A DNA stretch of 55,122 nt, from positions 1 through 55,122 of the forward strand of contig JAFGLV010000024.1 in assembly GCA_016927855.1 (NCBI GenBank). The letters run 5' to 3'. Origin of the DNA: Sedimentisphaerales bacterium. Its GTDB lineage: Bacteria > Planctomycetota > Phycisphaerae > Sedimentisphaerales > Anaerobacaceae. A program made the translations under genes and the position numbers. The notes under the pieces were generated by a model. That model was not told the DNA's origin and did not search any database. It saw only the letters and a list, made by a program, of their open reading frames with translations. Positions 43,159 to 51,817 of the stretch are shown one piece after another (position 1 is the first letter of the stretch; each line of letters starts with the position of its first letter).

Positions 43159-43554
43159 TCAATCGAGTGACACATCGATGTCCCCGGCGGCAAAACGCAC
43201 GATGTCCCCGCCAGCGATGGCTTTGGATTGCGTCAACGCGCCGTGAGCGAGCAGGTGACCACCGGACACGGCGTCAAACAGGGCAAAATGTGTCACGGTC
43301 CCCCACGTGCCGCTCGCTTCGTCGAACTCCACCGTGTTGGCGTTCTCCAGCGCGCCGCTCGTAGCCGAGGTCCAATCGCTCGCGGACGTCGCGACTCGCG
43401 CGTAACCGTTGCCGCTCGGTTCGCTCAAGCCGGCGCCGTCGTCACCGGGGTCAGCGGTCGAGAGGCCGACGTAGATCGTCGGCGGTGTGTAGCTGCCTTT
43501 GCCGAAAATGTGATCGAGGATCTCATTCTCCCAATAATCCGAAAAACTGCCCAT
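43159..43554 (-). CDS. Phage tail-fiber-like protein
   Basis: The 131-residue protein starts MGSFSDYWENEILDHIFGKGSYTPPTIYVGLSTADPGDDG and continues EPSGNGYARV. This matches the phage tail-fiber-family opening (LLDHxFGxxxYTxPxxxYVGLSTxxP). It is beta-rich and ends at the adjacent small gene. Likely a virion spike or fiber component. Confidence 0.75.
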   Translation of the reverse strand: MGSFSDYWENEILDHIFGKGSYTPPTIYVGLSTADPGDDGAGLSEPSGNGYARVATSASDWTSATSGALENANTVEFDEASGTWGTVTHFALFDAVSGGHLLAHGALTQSKAIAGGDIVRFAAGDIDVSLD

Positions 43555-43589
43555 AGGTCATACTCCTGTGGAATGTGAGAAATGCTCCG

Positions 43590-44045
43590 TCACTGTCGCG
43601 TGCGCGAGCAAGTGGAAGCGTTCTCAACTCTCAAATGAGTCAGCAGAACGGTCTGTCCATCGTCGTCGTAGTAGTCGACTTTGCCTGTCATCTTGTCCTG
43701 GAGAGCGGAGTTGGCGAGCAGCTTGATAGCCGTCAGCTCGCGCGCCCCAGTCCAGACCAGTTCCTGGGTGCCGACGAGAGTGTCAGTATCGGCCGGCGCC
43801 GCACCCGCCCGGACAAATACCTGGATGAAATACTCGCCGGCAGGAATATTCGGATCGAAGTCGCCTACGTAGCGGCTGCCGCTCTGGTCCGTCAGGCCGA
43901 GCGCGTAATCGGTCGCAGTGTGGTCGTCTGAGCCCCAGTCTTCGAAGCTCTGCGTCGCGGCGCACCAGGCGCGCCCCGCTCGATCGCGGATAACCGCGTA
44001 CAGGACGCTGCCGGAGGCATAGTCCGCTTGAATCTCGTTAGCCAT
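43590..44045 (-). CDS. Hypothetical phage structural protein
   Basis: The 151-residue protein MANEIQADYASGSVLYAVIRDRAGRAW has an Ig-like beta pattern (GYVGDFDP-like SRYVGDFDPNIPAGEYFIQVFVRAGA). It is placed between fiber-like genes. No family assigned; probably a virion adornment. Confidence 0.6.
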   Translation of the reverse strand: MANEIQADYASGSVLYAVIRDRAGRAWCAATQSFEDWGSDDHTATDYALGLTDQSGSRYVGDFDPNIPAGEYFIQVFVRAGAAPADTDTLVGTQELVWTGARELTAIKLLANSALQDKMTGKVDYYDDDGQTVLLTHLRVENASTCSRTRQ

Positions 44046-44077
44046 GTTGGTGTCCTCTCATCGTTCGGGTCGCGAAG

Positions 44078-44866
44078 CTACGCTTGCTGTGTCCAGGTTC
44101 CATTCTTGGCGATCGTGACCCAATCTCCGTTGGCGTCGGCCACGAGCGTCAGCGCGGCGCCGACGACGTTAGCGGACTTGTACGCGCCTGCCGTCTGGCC
44201 GCTATCGTCGCGGATGGCTGCCGCCTGGGGGTCCACACGCAACTCGTAGGCCGCCTGCACCGCGAAGGTAAACTGCGTCCCTTCGGGTGCATCCTGTGGC
44301 AGACTGAGCGTCACGACATCGGTGGTGCCGAGGTTCGTATGTACGCTGCCTGATTCGGACGGCGCAAGAGTGTCGTCTTCGCTGTGCGCTTCGACCGACT
44401 CGCGAATCCCGCCGGCCGCGAACGGGACGACACAGTTGTGTCCCGTGCGACAATCCGTGATCGAAGTGATGTCGCCGCCGGAGGTGCTCACGATCGCGAG
44501 CCTCACATGCGGCGTAACGGCCATGCTCGGAAAGCTGTCGTACTCATCAGTGACAAGAGCGCCGTCGGAATCGAGGTAGAGATAGACAGCCGGTTTATCA
44601 TCGGCCAGCGCATTGCCGGTCGAGCCTGCGTAAGCGAGCAACTCCGTCCCCAGCCAGAACGTGCCGGCCTTGACACCAACGTCGAGTCCGCCTTCGTCGA
44701 AAACTCTCAGGTCGTTCGCGCGTTGGGTCGCCAGGAGCAGGCGATAGAGCAGCTTGCGGAATTGCAGATAGTAAGGCGCGGCGCCGGTCGGGATGTACTC
44801 GACGCCGGTCTGGCTGTCCGATTGTAGATTCAGAAGCTCGCTGTCCGGCGGGTATACTTCTGCCAT
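44078..44866 (-). CDS. Hypothetical phage structural protein
   Basis: The 262-residue protein starts MAEVYPPDSELLNLQSDSQTGVEYIPTG at 44866 (upstream ATG at 44899 overlaps the next gene). The middle segment GVKAGTFWLGTELLAYAGSTGNALADDKPAVYLYLDSDG looks like a head or tail adaptor with beta-sandwich character. Unrecognised. Confidence 0.6.
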   Translation of the reverse strand: MAEVYPPDSELLNLQSDSQTGVEYIPTGAAPYYLQFRKLLYRLLLATQRANDLRVFDEGGLDVGVKAGTFWLGTELLAYAGSTGNALADDKPAVYLYLDSDGALVTDEYDSFPSMAVTPHVRLAIVSTSGGDITSITDCRTGHNCVVPFAAGGIRESVEAHSEDDTLAPSESGSVHTNLGTTDVVTLSLPQDAPEGTQFTFAVQAAYELRVDPQAAAIRDDSGQTAGAYKSANVVGAALTLVADANGDWVTIAKNGTWTQQA

Positions 44867-44882
44867 GATGTTCTCCTGTTGT

Positions 44883-45668
44883 CTAGGGTTGGTCTGCAAC
44901 GCTCAAAGTGAGCTGGTTGTTGGCTGGGTCGAATGTCACGATCTCGCATCCGGCGGCCGGCCGGGCGGGCGGTACGACAGTGATCGGCTCGGTTTCGCTG
45001 GCAGCACTCTCGTCTCCGTGGAGATCGGTGACGCTCACGCCGAAACGGTATGTGCCTAGACTCAGATCAGGACTGACCCAGTCCACCGTATCGGCATCAA
45101 GACCGAATTGACCGTGACCGAAGCTGCCTTGGCCGAAACCGACAGCCGCCGCGGATTCATACCCGAAGTCACCGGTGGCGAATTGAGCCATGCCGAAGCC
45201 TGCTTTGTCCTGCCGGCAGGGCCATAACGGAACCGGCTCTCGATTCAGCGGCGCTTCGTAATCGATCTGGCCGGTGCCGTGGTCGCAGTACACGTTCGCG
45301 GTCGCGCCCAGCGGAAGGTCCTGATTGCGCAGCAGAGTCAGCCTGACGCGCGTGCTGTCGATTGGCGTGAAACCAAGTGCGTCAGCGAAGTCCACGTGAG
45401 CTTCTTCAGGCTCGACGGCAGTGACCTCCAGCCGCACGGCCGCCTCGAATGACGAAGGGAGCTGAACGACCAGTTGCCGCTGCGCGGGATCGAGCGTGGC
45501 GCCGGCGAAACGGTCGTTGACGTAGACCTGATGGAGCTTACCTTCCAGGCCGGAATGCCAACTCACCAGGGCAGCGCGGGAGAAACCGACGCTGTGACCG
45601 TCATCGGCGATTCCATCAGGCAAGACCATCCCTCGAACGTTCTCGATACCATCGCGAATCATCGGCAT
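44883..45668 (-). CDS. Hypothetical phage structural protein
   Basis: The 261-residue protein MPMIRDGIENVRGMVLPDGIADDG ends with an Fn3-like segment (LGTYRFGVSVTDLHGDESAASETEPITVVPPA). A repeated Gly-Phe motif (GFGQGSFGHGQFGLD, about 178-192) is notable. Position suggests a tail or fiber-associated role. Not recognised. Confidence 0.6.
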   Translation of the reverse strand: MPMIRDGIENVRGMVLPDGIADDGHSVGFSRAALVSWHSGLEGKLHQVYVNDRFAGATLDPAQRQLVVQLPSSFEAAVRLEVTAVEPEEAHVDFADALGFTPIDSTRVRLTLLRNQDLPLGATANVYCDHGTGQIDYEAPLNREPVPLWPCRQDKAGFGMAQFATGDFGYESAAAVGFGQGSFGHGQFGLDADTVDWVSPDLSLGTYRFGVSVTDLHGDESAASETEPITVVPPARPAAGCEIVTFDPANNQLTLSVADQP

Positions 45669-45673
45669 GGCGT

Positions 45674-46045
45674 TCAGCTCCCCAGTTGCGTGTAGACGAT
45701 CTCGTACTTGGCCACGACACCGGCGCCGGTGATGTGCTCATCGAGCAGCTTGAACGCATCGGTGCGAAGGTGATCGTACCGGCGGTCGTCCGCTGTCACG
45801 AGCGTGTGCATGTTGCCGTCGACCAGAGCCATGATCGCTTCGGTCCGGCCGCACAGCGCCGCACGACTGGCGGCGCGCAGCACGCCGCGCTGTCGGACCA
45901 CGCGACTGCGCCGACCGAGGTCGATGCTTACCGTCCCATCCAGGCCGGCTGCCGCCCGCTCGACCGAGGCGCGTTCAAAGCTGCCGGCCTCAATCTGCAG
46001 ATCCTGCTCGTCGAACAACGCTTTGCCATCCAGGGTCGTGCTCAC
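45674..46045 (-). CDS. Hypothetical small phage protein (tail-completion-like)
   Basis: The 123-residue protein MSTTLDGKALFDEQDLQIEAGSFERASVERAA is short with an alpha/beta mix, between the connector and the 261-residue protein. The position downstream of the connector resembles tail-completion proteins. No signature motif. Confidence 0.55.
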   Translation of the reverse strand: MSTTLDGKALFDEQDLQIEAGSFERASVERAAAGLDGTVSIDLGRRSRVVRQRGVLRAASRAALCGRTEAIMALVDGNMHTLVTADDRRYDHLRTDAFKLLDEHITGAGVVAKYEIVYTQLGS

Positions 46046-46063
46046 GGTCTTTCCTTTCTCGCT

Positions 46064-46720
46064 TTAGTCTCGCACCAGCTTGATCGCGCTTCCCACGGCC
46101 GTGACGTCGGCGATCCCATCGGCACCCAGGTCGACCGAAAGACGACACTGGCGCCTGGCCTGCTCAAAGTGCTTTCGATAGTGCAAGCTCTTCTTCCAGA
46201 GGTTCTCGCTCTTCGCTTCGCCCGCCCACATCGCGTAGACGGCCGAGATCACCGCGAACACCGAGGCGCGGCGCAGCACAGTCGTGTCGGTCACCTGCTC
46301 GACATCGATCGCACTGGCCGGGTTGCCTGGCTGGATGCCGAAGTAGGCCGTCAGCTCGCAGGCGGTTTCGATCGCCTGCGGATCGAACGTACTAATGCGA
46401 TACGAAACGCTCTCGGCTGCCGGCGGCGCGATCGGATCATCATCGGGATTGGCTCTGAGGACCGACAAGGTCAGTTCGGTCGCGCCCTCCACCGAAACGA
46501 TCTCATAGGCGCCGTCCGGGACGCCGTCGTCGGACCTCAAGTACACGACACTGCCCGCTCCGACACCTGCATTGACGAAATCCGCGCTCTCGGCAGTGAG
46601 CGTCGTGCCGCTGAGCACCGCGCCGATACCGGCCGCGCGGACCTGCGAGCGCAGGTGAAGCTCGCCGAACAAGACCGGCTCGTATCGGAGAATGTCAACA
46701 TCGCTTGCGAATCTGGCCAT
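46064..46720 (-). CDS. Phage head-tail connector-like protein
   Basis: The 218-residue protein starts MARFASDVDILRYEPVLFGELHL and has a helical C-terminal part (VLRRASVFAVISAVYAMWAGEAKSENLWKKSLHYRKHFEQARRQC). Its place right after the capsid gene and the helical pattern fit the gp6/gp15-type connectors. The 120-bp gap to the capsid gene holds a repeat-like stretch (GGACGAAAAGGACC..GGTCCCTATCGTCC). Confidence 0.6.
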   Translation of the reverse strand: MARFASDVDILRYEPVLFGELHLRSQVRAAGIGAVLSGTTLTAESADFVNAGVGAGSVVYLRSDDGVPDGAYEIVSVEGATELTLSVLRANPDDDPIAPPAAESVSYRISTFDPQAIETACELTAYFGIQPGNPASAIDVEQVTDTTVLRRASVFAVISAVYAMWAGEAKSENLWKKSLHYRKHFEQARRQCRLSVDLGADGIADVTAVGSAIKLVRD

Positions 46721-46840
46721 TTCAGTAGTTCCTCATCTGTCCTGTGTCCGTCGCGTCGTTCGAGAAAAGAACCTCAAGGACGAAAAGGACCGAAATGTCT
46801 TTTTGGTCCCTATCGTCCGTTGAGTCCTTTGTCCCTTCGG

Positions 46841-47995
46841 TTAGCTCGTGCTCAGCCCACGAATCAAACCGTGGGCCGCTTCGTTCTTCAGTTCCAGGGT
46901 GTACTCGCCGATAAGCTCGCCGCACTCGTAGTCGCCACCGCTGGCGAGCGGTTTGAAGTGGAAGCTCCGGCCGGCCAGAGGCAGCACGCTGATCCGCGAC
47001 GAATCCAGCAGCAGTACCACGTCCTGGGGCAGCCAGCGCGTCGTGATGACGTCGCACACGCCGAAGTCACTCTCGTAGATGCTCACCATGTCTGTGAACG
47101 TCTTGTCGTTCGCGCCGTAGGCGCGGCTCTCGGAGCAGAAGGCGTTGATCTTGCGCTTCTGGAAGCCACCGACCACGATCAGGTCCACGTGGCCGCTGCT
47201 GACCTCCCAGATCCTGCGCAGCACGTAGTTGACCTTGGCTTCGTCGAGATCGTTGCCGGAGGGGAAGCCGCTGTCGCCGGCGTGAAAGACGTTCGACGCG
47301 AGGTGCTGGATGATTCCCTTCATGGTACGCCGGACGGTCCCGCTGCCCTGCGGATCAGCGACAGGCTGTCCGGCACTGATGACCGAGTGCTCCAGGTCGC
47401 GCACCAGCTCGCGCAGACGGTTCTGCTTCTGCTGGTCCATCTCATCGATCAGGCCGAGTTGGCGGGCAGCCATGTCCGAACCGCTGACTTCCACCGTCTT
47501 GGTGAAGATCTGCGTGTAGTTGCCTTTGCGCACGCGGTTGGTGAAACGCGCGTTGGGCTTCTCGGCGCCTTCCAGAGCCGCGTTGCCCAGGATGTTGATG
47601 ACCTGCTCGTCCGCCAGGTCCTCGGCGTTCGTGCCGGCGTAGCCACGCACGACCGTGAGCGTGTTCGTGTTCACGGCCGTGACCAGCATCAGCTCCTCGC
47701 TGCCTTCGACTTGGATCTGGTCGCCGACGCGGAAGCGCTCGCCGTGCGCGACGTCGAAGCTCGTATCGACGTCCGGGTCGCTCCAGGTCGCGTCGTCGAT
47801 CGTGTCCTTGTTGGGCAGAAGCTCGTCTTCCAGCCACTCGTGGTGCGTGCTCGTGGCTTCGCGCAGCGGATCACCCAGCGCGTACAGCAGTGGAGTCTCG
47901 TAGGGCGTCAGAATCGCGACCAGGTCCGAAACGTCCTCCGCCAGTTCCGGCAACGTCGTTCCGGCCGAGTAGGTTGCTTTTCCTGTAAAAGGCAT
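46841..47995 (-). CDS. Major capsid protein (SU10-like, DUF5309 type)
   Basis: The 384-residue protein MPFTGKATYSAGTTLPELAEDVSDLVAILTPYETPLLYALG has the HK97-like pattern of SU10 major capsids: EWLEDELLP, EVSGSDMAARQLGLIDEMDQQKQNRLRELVRDLEHSVI and the E-loop/axial regions further on (VNYVLRRIWEVSSGHVDLIVVGGFQKRKINAF). It forms the icosahedral shell. It is preceded by the scaffold gene and followed by the connector. Confidence 0.9.
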   Translation of the reverse strand: MPFTGKATYSAGTTLPELAEDVSDLVAILTPYETPLLYALGDPLREATSTHHEWLEDELLPNKDTIDDATWSDPDVDTSFDVAHGERFRVGDQIQVEGSEELMLVTAVNTNTLTVVRGYAGTNAEDLADEQVINILGNAALEGAEKPNARFTNRVRKGNYTQIFTKTVEVSGSDMAARQLGLIDEMDQQKQNRLRELVRDLEHSVISAGQPVADPQGSGTVRRTMKGIIQHLASNVFHAGDSGFPSGNDLDEAKVNYVLRRIWEVSSGHVDLIVVGGFQKRKINAFCSESRAYGANDKTFTDMVSIYESDFGVCDVITTRWLPQDVVLLLDSSRISVLPLAGRSFHFKPLASGGDYECGELIGEYTLELKNEAAHGLIRGLSTS

Positions 47996-48045
47996 GGGCT
48001 ATTCTCCTCTCAGAGATTTCTTTTGGGGTTGTCGTCTCGTCGCGA

Positions 48046-48570
48046 TCACAGACCGGCGCGGCGTAGCCTGAGGTACTCGTGAAGGTCTGCCGGCTTTTGC
48101 GTCCGGGCAGCCCTCTTGGCGGCGCGTTCGAGAACGGCCTGACGCGACGAAACGCGGTCTTTGACGCCGGCTGTCTTGCGTGACGTCACGCTCGGCGCCG
48201 AAACGTTGAACAGGTAACCCTTCTCTCTCTTGAGTTGCTCGACGCACGCGTCGAGGTCGCCATCGGTCCGACTACCCAGCCGCGCCTTGGCAATCAGTGC
48301 GGCCGTCTCCAGGTCAGTCGCACCGGCGGCGGTCAGCTTGCGCGTCAGCTCCCGGTCGAGCTCCAGCGCCGCCAGATCGTCGGACATCTGCGCGATCTTC
48401 TGGTTGGCCTGCACCAGTTGCTCTTCCAGGTCCTGCGTCTTCTTCTCGGCACTCTGTGCCCTGCGTCGATACCGGATCGATTCGGTTACCGGGACCAGCT
48501 TGGCGGTCTCGTCGCCGGTGGTTTCCAACTCCTGCTCCTGCATGGTGTCTTCTGTCTGATCTGCGTTCAT
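48046..48570 (-). CDS. Phage scaffolding-like protein
   Basis: The 174-residue protein starts MNADQTEDTMQEQELETTGD (48570), acidic at the N-terminus, with a long coiled-coil (YRRRAQSAEKKTQDLEEQLVQANQKIAQMSDDLAALELDRELTRKL) and a basic C-terminus (RAAKRAARTQKPADLHEYLRLRRAGL). That charge polarity and position between portal and capsid are typical of scaffolds that guide capsid assembly. Confidence 0.75.
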   Translation of the reverse strand: MNADQTEDTMQEQELETTGDETAKLVPVTESIRYRRRAQSAEKKTQDLEEQLVQANQKIAQMSDDLAALELDRELTRKLTAAGATDLETAALIAKARLGSRTDGDLDACVEQLKREKGYLFNVSAPSVTSRKTAGVKDRVSSRQAVLERAAKRAARTQKPADLHEYLRLRRAGL

Positions 48571-48601
48571 GGTTTCTCCCAAGTCTCTTCTGTGTTGGGT
48601 C

Positions 48602-48634
48602 AGTAGGACGTATAGGACCGATGGGACCTATGTG
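48602..48634. repeat. GGACCTAT-type dispersed repeat, copy 3
   Basis: AGTAGGACGTATAGGACC then GATGGGACCTATGTG, in the portal-scaffold gap. It is the third clear copy of the family that also flanks pepA. Confidence 0.7.
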
Positions 48635-50172
48635 TTTTGCTCGGCGGTTGTCTCGTAGCCCAGCTCTCTGAGCACCTGCTCGGTGGGGACACCCAGATCT
48701 CGCTTGATCTGTGCTTCCTGGAGCTTCTCCACCACGTTCTCAGGCAAGGGACTCGCGAAGACGACCTCCACGTCGCGCTCGTCCTCGCTGGAAGCGTAGA
48801 TGCCGGCGGTGTCGAGCATGCTGAGGACCATCCGGCAGATCTGCCGCACGCCTTCGCTGTAGGTGTGGCGCTTGCGCTCGTTCTTCGAGAGCATCCCCAT
48901 GAAGGTCAGACGCAACGCGACGGCGCTGGTGAGATTGCCCAGCTTGTCCTTGAGCACGCCCGCGACAACCGGTGTCACGCCGCTCGCCTTGTCCAGCGCC
49001 TCGCGAATCTCCGCGATGTGCGAGCTCTCGCTGGGCGCCGCGGCGTCGCCGCCGAATTCCTGGATGGACGCCTCCGGATTGTCGGTACACCACATCCGGC
49101 CCGGCGCGATCGGTTTGTCCTCGAAGCCTTCGATGCCTTTGCCGAGGTACATTTTGAACGACTGAAACGTAATGCGATTCGCACGGTCGCTCAGCCGCGT
49201 GTTCAACTCGTCCTGGAGCGGAATCAAAGGCTCGACGTCGCTGACCCCCTCGTAGTAGTAAGGCTGTGCGATGTTTTGAATGTGGACGACCGGAAGGAAG
49301 CCCCAAGGCATCGAACCCTCGGCGACCAGCTCCTTGTCCTCGTAGCGCTGCCAGTATTGAGCGGAGGTGATCTCGGTCACAGTCACCACTTGGCGCGTAT
49401 CGCTGCGCTGTCCGCTGGTTGCCAGCAGGCGCGACAGAAATGAGTTCTTCCGGTTGACGGTGTTCTTCTTCTGGCAGAAGTGCTGCACGTAGTGCGTGAT
49501 GACGCGATAGTCGTCTTCATCCAGAACAGGCAGTGCTCTCGGCGCCTCGATCAACTCCAGACCGATGGCTTGCGCCAATTGCAGCACCGTGGCGAGAGGA
49601 CAGGTGCGGTTGGAGTGAGAGGTGAAGTGCTGGTCAAGGAGCGTGGAGGGAGGTCTGACAAAGCAATCGACGAAGCCGTAGACGCTTCCGAGCACTGCCA
49701 TGTCCTGGAAGAAACCAAGGCCGCCGTTGGCCGCAAAGACCGCACGTAAGATCGCTTCAATTTCGCTGCGTCTTCGGCCGTCCGGCGCCTTGGATGCGAT
49801 ACTGATGGGTTTGCCAAACAGGAAATCGGCCGCGGCGTTCACGCGCCACGCGATATCGTTCTCGATCACGACCTCCTTGCGTTGAATGTCTTTGATCGCT
49901 CGTGCGTCGAACGCGCCGAACTGCGCTTGGCGCGCCACGCCGGTGATACGAAACGGAAGCCCGGCCTCCTGCGCCTGGACGTAGGATCGACCGGTCTGGC
50001 CCACCTTCCGCTCCGCGGCCGTGGCACCGGTGACTTCGACCGTTGGATTGGCATAGTAGTCCCACAGCCGGGAGAAGTGCCGATGGATGCTGGCGGAGTG
50101 AACGTCCACGAGCCATTCGAGGAAGTCCGCGTCGATTCGTGCGTCGCTGAAGGCATCGAGCTCAAATCCCAT
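48628..50172 (-). CDS. Phage portal protein
   Basis: The 514-residue protein matches the SPP1 gp6-type portal layout: AAADFLFGKPISIASKAPDG, ISAQYW-like EITSAQYWQRYED, YEGVSDVEPLIPLQDELNTRLSDRANRITFQSFKMYLGKG and a helical C-terminus. It forms the dodecameric DNA channel at one capsid vertex. It is the first gene of the block; a terminase would be expected just upstream, but 50173-50820 contains none. Confidence 0.88.
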   Translation of the reverse strand: MGFELDAFSDARIDADFLEWLVDVHSASIHRHFSRLWDYYANPTVEVTGATAAERKVGQTGRSYVQAQEAGLPFRITGVARQAQFGAFDARAIKDIQRKEVVIENDIAWRVNAAADFLFGKPISIASKAPDGRRRSEIEAILRAVFAANGGLGFFQDMAVLGSVYGFVDCFVRPPSTLLDQHFTSHSNRTCPLATVLQLAQAIGLELIEAPRALPVLDEDDYRVITHYVQHFCQKKNTVNRKNSFLSRLLATSGQRSDTRQVVTVTEITSAQYWQRYEDKELVAEGSMPWGFLPVVHIQNIAQPYYYEGVSDVEPLIPLQDELNTRLSDRANRITFQSFKMYLGKGIEGFEDKPIAPGRMWCTDNPEASIQEFGGDAAAPSESSHIAEIREALDKASGVTPVVAGVLKDKLGNLTSAVALRLTFMGMLSKNERKRHTYSEGVRQICRMVLSMLDTAGIYASSEDERDVEVVFASPLPENVVEKLQEAQIKRDLGVPTEQVLRELGYETTAEQNT

Positions 50173-50295
50173 ATCTACTCATCCTCATTTTGTAGGTGGG
50201 CCTTCCGGCTCACCGCGATTGCGCCGGCGGGCCTGCGCCCAGCCGACCGATCACAACCGGCAGGCTCGTTTTCATGCCTGCCTCTACAAAAGGAG

Positions 50296-50422
50296 GGTGT
50301 TGCACAAATGGTCCGGTTTTTGGCCTAGACAAAATCGAGTTGCCCGCCCTAAGTCACGGCCGCGACGCGAAATAGAAAATTTGCAGTGACATCCGTTTTT
50401 GAAAAAAAGGTGTTGCACAAAT
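50296..50422. repeat. Direct repeat pair GGTGTTGCACAAAT
   Basis: GGTGTTGCACAAAT occurs at 50296-50309 and 50409-50422, 113 bp apart, each followed by a T-rich segment (GGTCCGGTTTTTGG and TGTTCACTTTTGGG). The similar downstream bases suggest duplicated sites. They could be regulatory or recombination sites; no role is shown. Confidence 0.6.
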
Positions 50423-50540
50423 TGTTCACTTTTGGGGGTCTCATGGGCCTGCTGCGTGCGTCGAATCGACGTGACTTTCGCCCGCGGAAACACAGTAAGG
50501 GCGCACGGCGCGTTTGTAGGCAATGCGGGTCATCGGCCTC

Positions 50541-50665
50541 TTTGTCATGTCGAGCGGAACGAAGTGGAGTCGAGACATCTGGCTGCGAATGAACCAGCCG
50601 TGTCGTTGTTGGCCAGATTTCTCCGTTCCGGCCTGCCCACGGCAGTCCTCCGGTCGAAATGACAA
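50541..50665. repeat. TTTGTCATGTCGAGC inverted-repeat element
   Basis: It begins TTTGTCATGTCGAGCGGA (50541-50558) and ends TCCGGTCGAAATGACAA (about 50649-50665), which are imperfect inverted repeats. The interior has GAAGTGGAGTCGAGACATC, related to the AAGTCGA motif of the 25-bp family. Small mobile-element-like repeat. Confidence 0.6.
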
Positions 50666-50820
50666 GCACGGGCTCCCAGCAGCAGAATCGACCCACAAAC
50701 ATGGACTGCGCCCACACAGCGGATCCCGTCCGCATTCCGCTGGCGACCGCCGCCCTGTTCGGATAGAATGCAGTAGTCGACGCATGAGCCGTGAATCGCT
50801 ACCCAGGAGGGAAGACAGCT

Positions 50821-51636
50821 ATGAGATACGTGCACATCGTTGTGATTCTGCTCGCTGCCGGAGGTACCTGGCAGCCCGCGAGAGCCGGCAATTCCGCAGA
50901 TGCGGTCGTGAAGCGCCTGCCGGAAGACGCTCGGTTGGTCTCCGACGAACTCCAGGCCGCTTTGACCGAGAGGCGACTGGAGTTCAAGGATGCCGCGTGG
51001 CCACGAGACATCAACGTGGTGCGCGTTGACAAGGCGCGTGTGCCGGATGCGGTGCTCGCAAGCACGACCCGGTGGCTTAGGACGATCATTAAGACCAAGT
51101 ATCTTCCGGAACATCCAAACGACTGGTTGATCCCGATTCGCGAGCCTAGACCTGGTTTCTATAAGATCGATACAGCCCTTGACGGCAGCGTTCGCAGGAC
51201 ACTTATTCCGAGGGAAGGTTTCGATGATTACCTCGTCACGCGGTACGCCGTGGGCCACCAAAGATTCCAGATACAGGAGAATGGTGCGAGCGTTCGCGTG
51301 GTGATCGACGTAAACGATCCAAATCTCTTCAGTCCGAAGATCGAGCAATTCGTGAGCAACGTTCTGTATACGTTCCTGAACTACCCCCTGGAACACAAGG
51401 ACAAGCTGCGATTTGCCCTGAGCAGCTTCGAGCATGGCGGCCGGACAATCTGGTTCGGAGTCTTGGACTGCAACTTCAGCATTGCGGACAGCGAGGTGCG
51501 TGCCACGAGAACCTGGTGGAATCACACCTACATGTGGACCGACGGCAGAAGGGTGTATTTCAGCTTGGTCGAGATGATTGGTGAGCATCGGACACCCGGC
51601 CAGGCAAGAGAGGGGCTCCCTCTCAGATTCAAGTAA
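50821..51636 (+). CDS. Secreted hypothetical protein
   Basis: The 271-residue protein has a signal peptide (MRYVHIVVILLAAGGTWQPARAG, cleavage near 22). No family motif is recognised in the mature part; a conserved-looking Trp/Tyr-rich segment (TWWNHTYMWTDGRRVYFSL) lies near residues 226-244. GGAGGG lies 10 bp before the ATG at 50821. It is the first host-type gene beyond the phage block. Confidence 0.7.
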   Translation: MRYVHIVVILLAAGGTWQPARAGNSADAVVKRLPEDARLVSDELQAALTERRLEFKDAAWPRDINVVRVDKARVPDAVLASTTRWLRTIIKTKYLPEHPNDWLIPIREPRPGFYKIDTALDGSVRRTLIPREGFDDYLVTRYAVGHQRFQIQENGASVRVVIDVNDPNLFSPKIEQFVSNVLYTFLNYPLEHKDKLRFALSSFEHGGRTIWFGVLDCNFSIADSEVRATRTWWNHTYMWTDGRRVYFSLVEMIGEHRTPGQAREGLPLRFK

Positions 51637-51764
51637 CACGTGCTGGAGGGGAGAGGTTCCTTCTCCGCGTTTCCCAGCCGGGGGTGGCTGGGCTACATCT
51701 TCCGCAGTCTTGAAAGGGTGAGGGGCTGTCGCTATATTCTGCGGGGCGTCCGGGGTGGGCGTTT

Positions 51765-51783
51765 GGGCGAATGACTGTTCGCC
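51765..51783. repeat. GGGCGAATGATCATTCGC repeat, half copy
   Basis: GGGCGAATGACTGTTCGCC is a single hairpin of the family seen complete at 9105-9186 and 16278-16360. It lies 35 bp before tex. The preceding gap also has CCAGCCGGGGGTGGCTGG, a small hairpin. Confidence 0.6.
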
Positions 51784-51817
51784 TCTACCAACAACTGCAT
51801 GGTTGAGGGATTGACCG

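Larger units (their letters stand above)
36441..50172 (-). mobile_element. Cryptic prophage or phage-derived block
   Basis: Fourteen minus-strand genes run in one direction in phage order: portal, scaffold, capsid, connector, small virion proteins, adornment, baseplate-like, lysis-like, primase-helicase. No terminase lies before portal, no integrase or tape-measure is seen, and the flanks show no att-like repeats. Three host-type repeat insertions sit between its genes. This suggests an old, incomplete element; an alternative is a contig where missing genes lie elsewhere. Confidence 0.8.
50173..50820. other. 648-base gap upstream of the portal gene, no gene found
   Basis: No credible coding sequence on either strand; short frames here are translations of repeats. 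It contains a direct repeat pair (50296-50309 and 50409-50422) and an inverted-repeat element (50541-50665). If the phage block once extended this way, its terminase has been lost. Confidence 0.6.

Noticed and set aside
45686-48082. 798-residue plus-strand open frame
   Set aside because: It covers the capsid, connector and tail genes in antisense, has no ribosome site and no recognisable domain.
50386-50662. Two small plus-strand frames (68 and 87 residues)
   Set aside because: They translate repeat sequence with no ribosome-binding site and no protein-like segment.
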